Of a DNA stretch of 64,000 bases, positions 62,531 to 64,000 are shown piece after piece. Source of the stretch: Massilia sp. Mn16-1_5 (lineage in GTDB: Bacteria > Pseudomonadota > Gammaproteobacteria > Burkholderiales > Burkholderiaceae_D); assembly GCF_004798585.1 (NCBI RefSeq), contig NZ_PPXQ01000011.1, positions 124,001 through 188,000 of the forward strand. The letters are read 5' to 3'. Under the pieces are notes generated by a model. That model was given only the letters and a program-made list of their open reading frames with translations, did no database searches and was not told where the DNA came from. Within the stretch, counting starts at the first letter, position 1. Each line of letters begins with the position of its first letter. Both the position numbers and the translations under genes were made by a program.

Positions 62531-64000
62531 TTACCCGACCTGGATCCAGGTCGTCTTCAGCTCTGTGTATTTATCGAAGGCATGCAGCGACTTGTCGCGC
62601 CCGTTGCCCGACTGCTTATAGCCGCCAAAGGGCACCGTGATGTCGTCGTTGTCGTACTGGTTGACGTGGACGGTGCCGGCGCGCAGCGCGCGTGAAGTGC
62701 GAATCGCCTTGCCGATATCGCTCGTCCAGACCGCCGCCGCCAGGCCGTAGGGCGTGGCGTTCGCCTGGCGCACGGCCTCGTCGAGCTCGGTGAACGACAG
62801 CACCGACAGCACCGGCCCGAAAATTTCCTCGCGTGCGATCCGCATCGACGCCTCGACGCCATCGAACAGGGTCGGTTCGATATACAGCCCGCCGGACTCG
62901 ACCCGCGCCGCCCTGCCGCCGGCCAGCAGGCGCGCCCCATCCGACTTGCCCGATTCGATATAGCCGAGCACGGTCTTCATCTGGACCGGGTCGACGATCG
63001 CGCCCATCACGGTGGCGTCGTCGAGCGGATCACCGGGCGCGAAGTCCGGGATCATGCGTAAAGCCTTGTCGAGGAAGGCATCCTTGATCGAGGCCTCGAC
63101 GAACAGGCGCGAGGGCGCGTTGCAGCTTTCTCCCTGGTTGAAATAGATCGAGCCGATGGCGGCGGCGACCGCGGCGTCGAGATCGGGGCAATCGGCGCAG
63201 ACGATATTCGCCGACTTGCCGCCCAATTCCGTCCAGGCGCGTTTCAGGTTCGACTGGCCCGCCATCTGCACGATGTCCTTGCCGGTGCGGGTGGAGCCGG
63301 TGAAGGCGATGCAGTCGACGTCCATGTGCAGCCCGAGCGCGCGGCCGGCTTCCTGGCCGAAGCCGGGCAACACATTGAACACGCCCGGCGGCACGCCCGC
63401 TTCCAGTGCCAGATCGGCCAACTTGAGCGACGTCAATGGCGCCTTTTCCGATGGCTTCAGCACCAGGCTGTTGCCGGCGGCGAGCGCCGGGCCGATCTTC
63501 CAGGCCGCCATCAACATCGGGTAATTCCAGGGAATGATGGCCGCCACCACGCCGACCGGCTCGCGCGTGATGAGGGCCAGGCTGTCCTCGCCCGTGGGCG
63601 CGACCTGGTCATACACTTTGTCGATCGCCTCGCCGTACCAGCGGATGCAGTTCTGGGCCAGCTGGACGTCGACGCTGCGGCTGTAGCGGATCGGCTTGCC
63701 CATATCGAGGGTTTCCAGCAGCGCCAGCTCGTCGCGGTGTTCCAGCATCAGGTCGGCAAAGCGGACCAGGATCTTCTTGCGCTCGCTGGGCGCCTTTCCC
63801 GCCCAGCGCCGATCCTCGAAAGCGGCGCGGGCGGCGCCAACCGCCGCGTCGACATCAGGCCCGTCGCAGCGCGCCACCTCGGCCAGCTTGCGGCCGTCGA
63901 CCGGAGAAACGCAATCGAAGCGGGCGCCCGAGCGGGCATCGAGCCGTTCGCCATCGATGAAAGCACGGCCATCGATCCGCAGCGTGGCGGCCCGTTCCTG
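62531..64000 (-). CDS. puuC: Aldehyde dehydrogenase, PuuC-like (5' end cut by window edge)
   Basis: An NAD(P)-dependent aldehyde dehydrogenase; the reading frame stays open to the window edge, so the start lies beyond it. About 489 residues are visible. Motifs: NYPMLMAAWKIGPALAAGN, AFTGSTRTG, ELGGKSANIV (catalytic glutamate), the NQGESCNAPSRLFVE region (catalytic cysteine) and EEIFGPVLSV, and the C-terminus FGGYKQSGNGRDKSLHAFDK. Sequence and the PuuA-like neighbour favour gamma-glutamyl-gamma-aminobutyraldehyde dehydrogenase. Confidence 0.88.
   Translation of the reverse strand, partial: QERAATLRIDGRAFIDGERLDARSGARFDCVSPVDGRKLAEVARCDGPDVDAAVGAARAAFEDRRWAGKAPSERKKILVRFADLMLEHRDELALLETLDMGKPIRYSRSVDVQLAQNCIRWYGEAIDKVYDQVAPTGEDSLALITREPVGVVAAIIPWNYPMLMAAWKIGPALAAGNSLVLKPSEKAPLTSLKLADLALEAGVPPGVFNVLPGFGQEAGRALGLHMDVDCIAFTGSTRTGKDIVQMAGQSNLKRAWTELGGKSANIVCADCPDLDAAVAAAIGSIYFNQGESCNAPSRLFVEASIKDAFLDKALRMIPDFAPGDPLDDATVMGAIVDPVQMKTVLGYIESGKSDGARLLAGGRAARVESGGLYIEPTLFDGVEASMRIAREEIFGPVLSVLSFTELDEAVRQANATPYGLAAAVWTSDIGKAIRTSRALRAGTVHVNQYDNDDITVPFGGYKQSGNGRDKSLHAFDKYTELKTTWIQVG

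Overview
The window is a stretch of ordinary, GC-rich, gene-dense bacterial chromosome with no phage, plasmid or integrase signature and no rRNA or tRNA that I could see. Gene content and order (pgk-pyk-fba-purC-purE-purK-tsaC; recA-recX-DUF2889-sucC-sucD-pilA; hda-HAD-pcnB-folK-panB) fit a betaproteobacterium of the order Burkholderiales. The Oxalobacteraceae (Massilia/Duganella/Janthinobacterium group) is my best guess; this is inference from synteny and protein style, not a computed placement.

Layout. 1-11000: truncated UDP-galactopyranose mutase, an SmtB/CzrA-type ArsR repressor with a cation-diffusion exporter, cysteine synthase, an FKBP isomerase, tRNA-modification protein TcdA, a hemerythrin-PdxH fusion, cyclopropane fatty acid synthase, MsrA, a flavin reductase, and an SDR/AraC pair. 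11000-17000: glutaryl-CoA dehydrogenase, a PAS-PAS-GGDEF-EAL protein, OmpW, and a GDSL lipoprotein. 17000-24700: one long leftward block joining glycolysis (pgk, pyk, fba) to purine synthesis (purC, purE, purK) and Sua5/TsaC. 24700-36200: AzlCD amino-acid exporter, a small zinc protein, YheT hydrolase, M48 protease, MoaC, a patatin phospholipase divergent from a lipoprotein hydrolase, a phasin-like protein, and an S9 peptidase. 36300-44200: a YcgR-like PilZ protein, three tandem type IV pilins, sucDC, DUF2889, recX, recA with an SOS box. 44400-53700: a TctDE-like two-component system overlapping a two-subunit sodium:solute symporter, a PPi-type phosphofructokinase, a second S9 peptidase, purM. 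53900-59000: hda-HAD-pcnB-folK-DUF486-panB-thpR, mostly with overlapping start and stop codons. 59000-64000: YefM-YoeB toxin-antitoxin, a PuuA-like ligase and a PuuC-like aldehyde dehydrogenase (putrescine catabolism), with two paralogous small lipoproteins between them.

Most notable observations: (1) a single reading frame fusing an O2/iron-type hemerythrin domain to an O2-consuming flavin oxidase, PdxH; (2) four GTAG-bounded paired palindromes (REP/REPIN-like), three of them filling convergent 3' gaps and one supplying a stop codon; (3) duplicated pilin genes with near-perfect sigma-54 promoters and matching upstream palindromes at the same spacing, while the third pilin lacks both; (4) a duplicated lipoprotein-terminator-aldehyde dehydrogenase tail module that leaves a short pseudogene scar; (5) a leader before cfa that can sequester its ribosome-binding site; (6) calcium-loop-like acidic motifs in both the sensor kinase and the symporter of one operon. 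I found no CRISPR array and no complete novel defence system.
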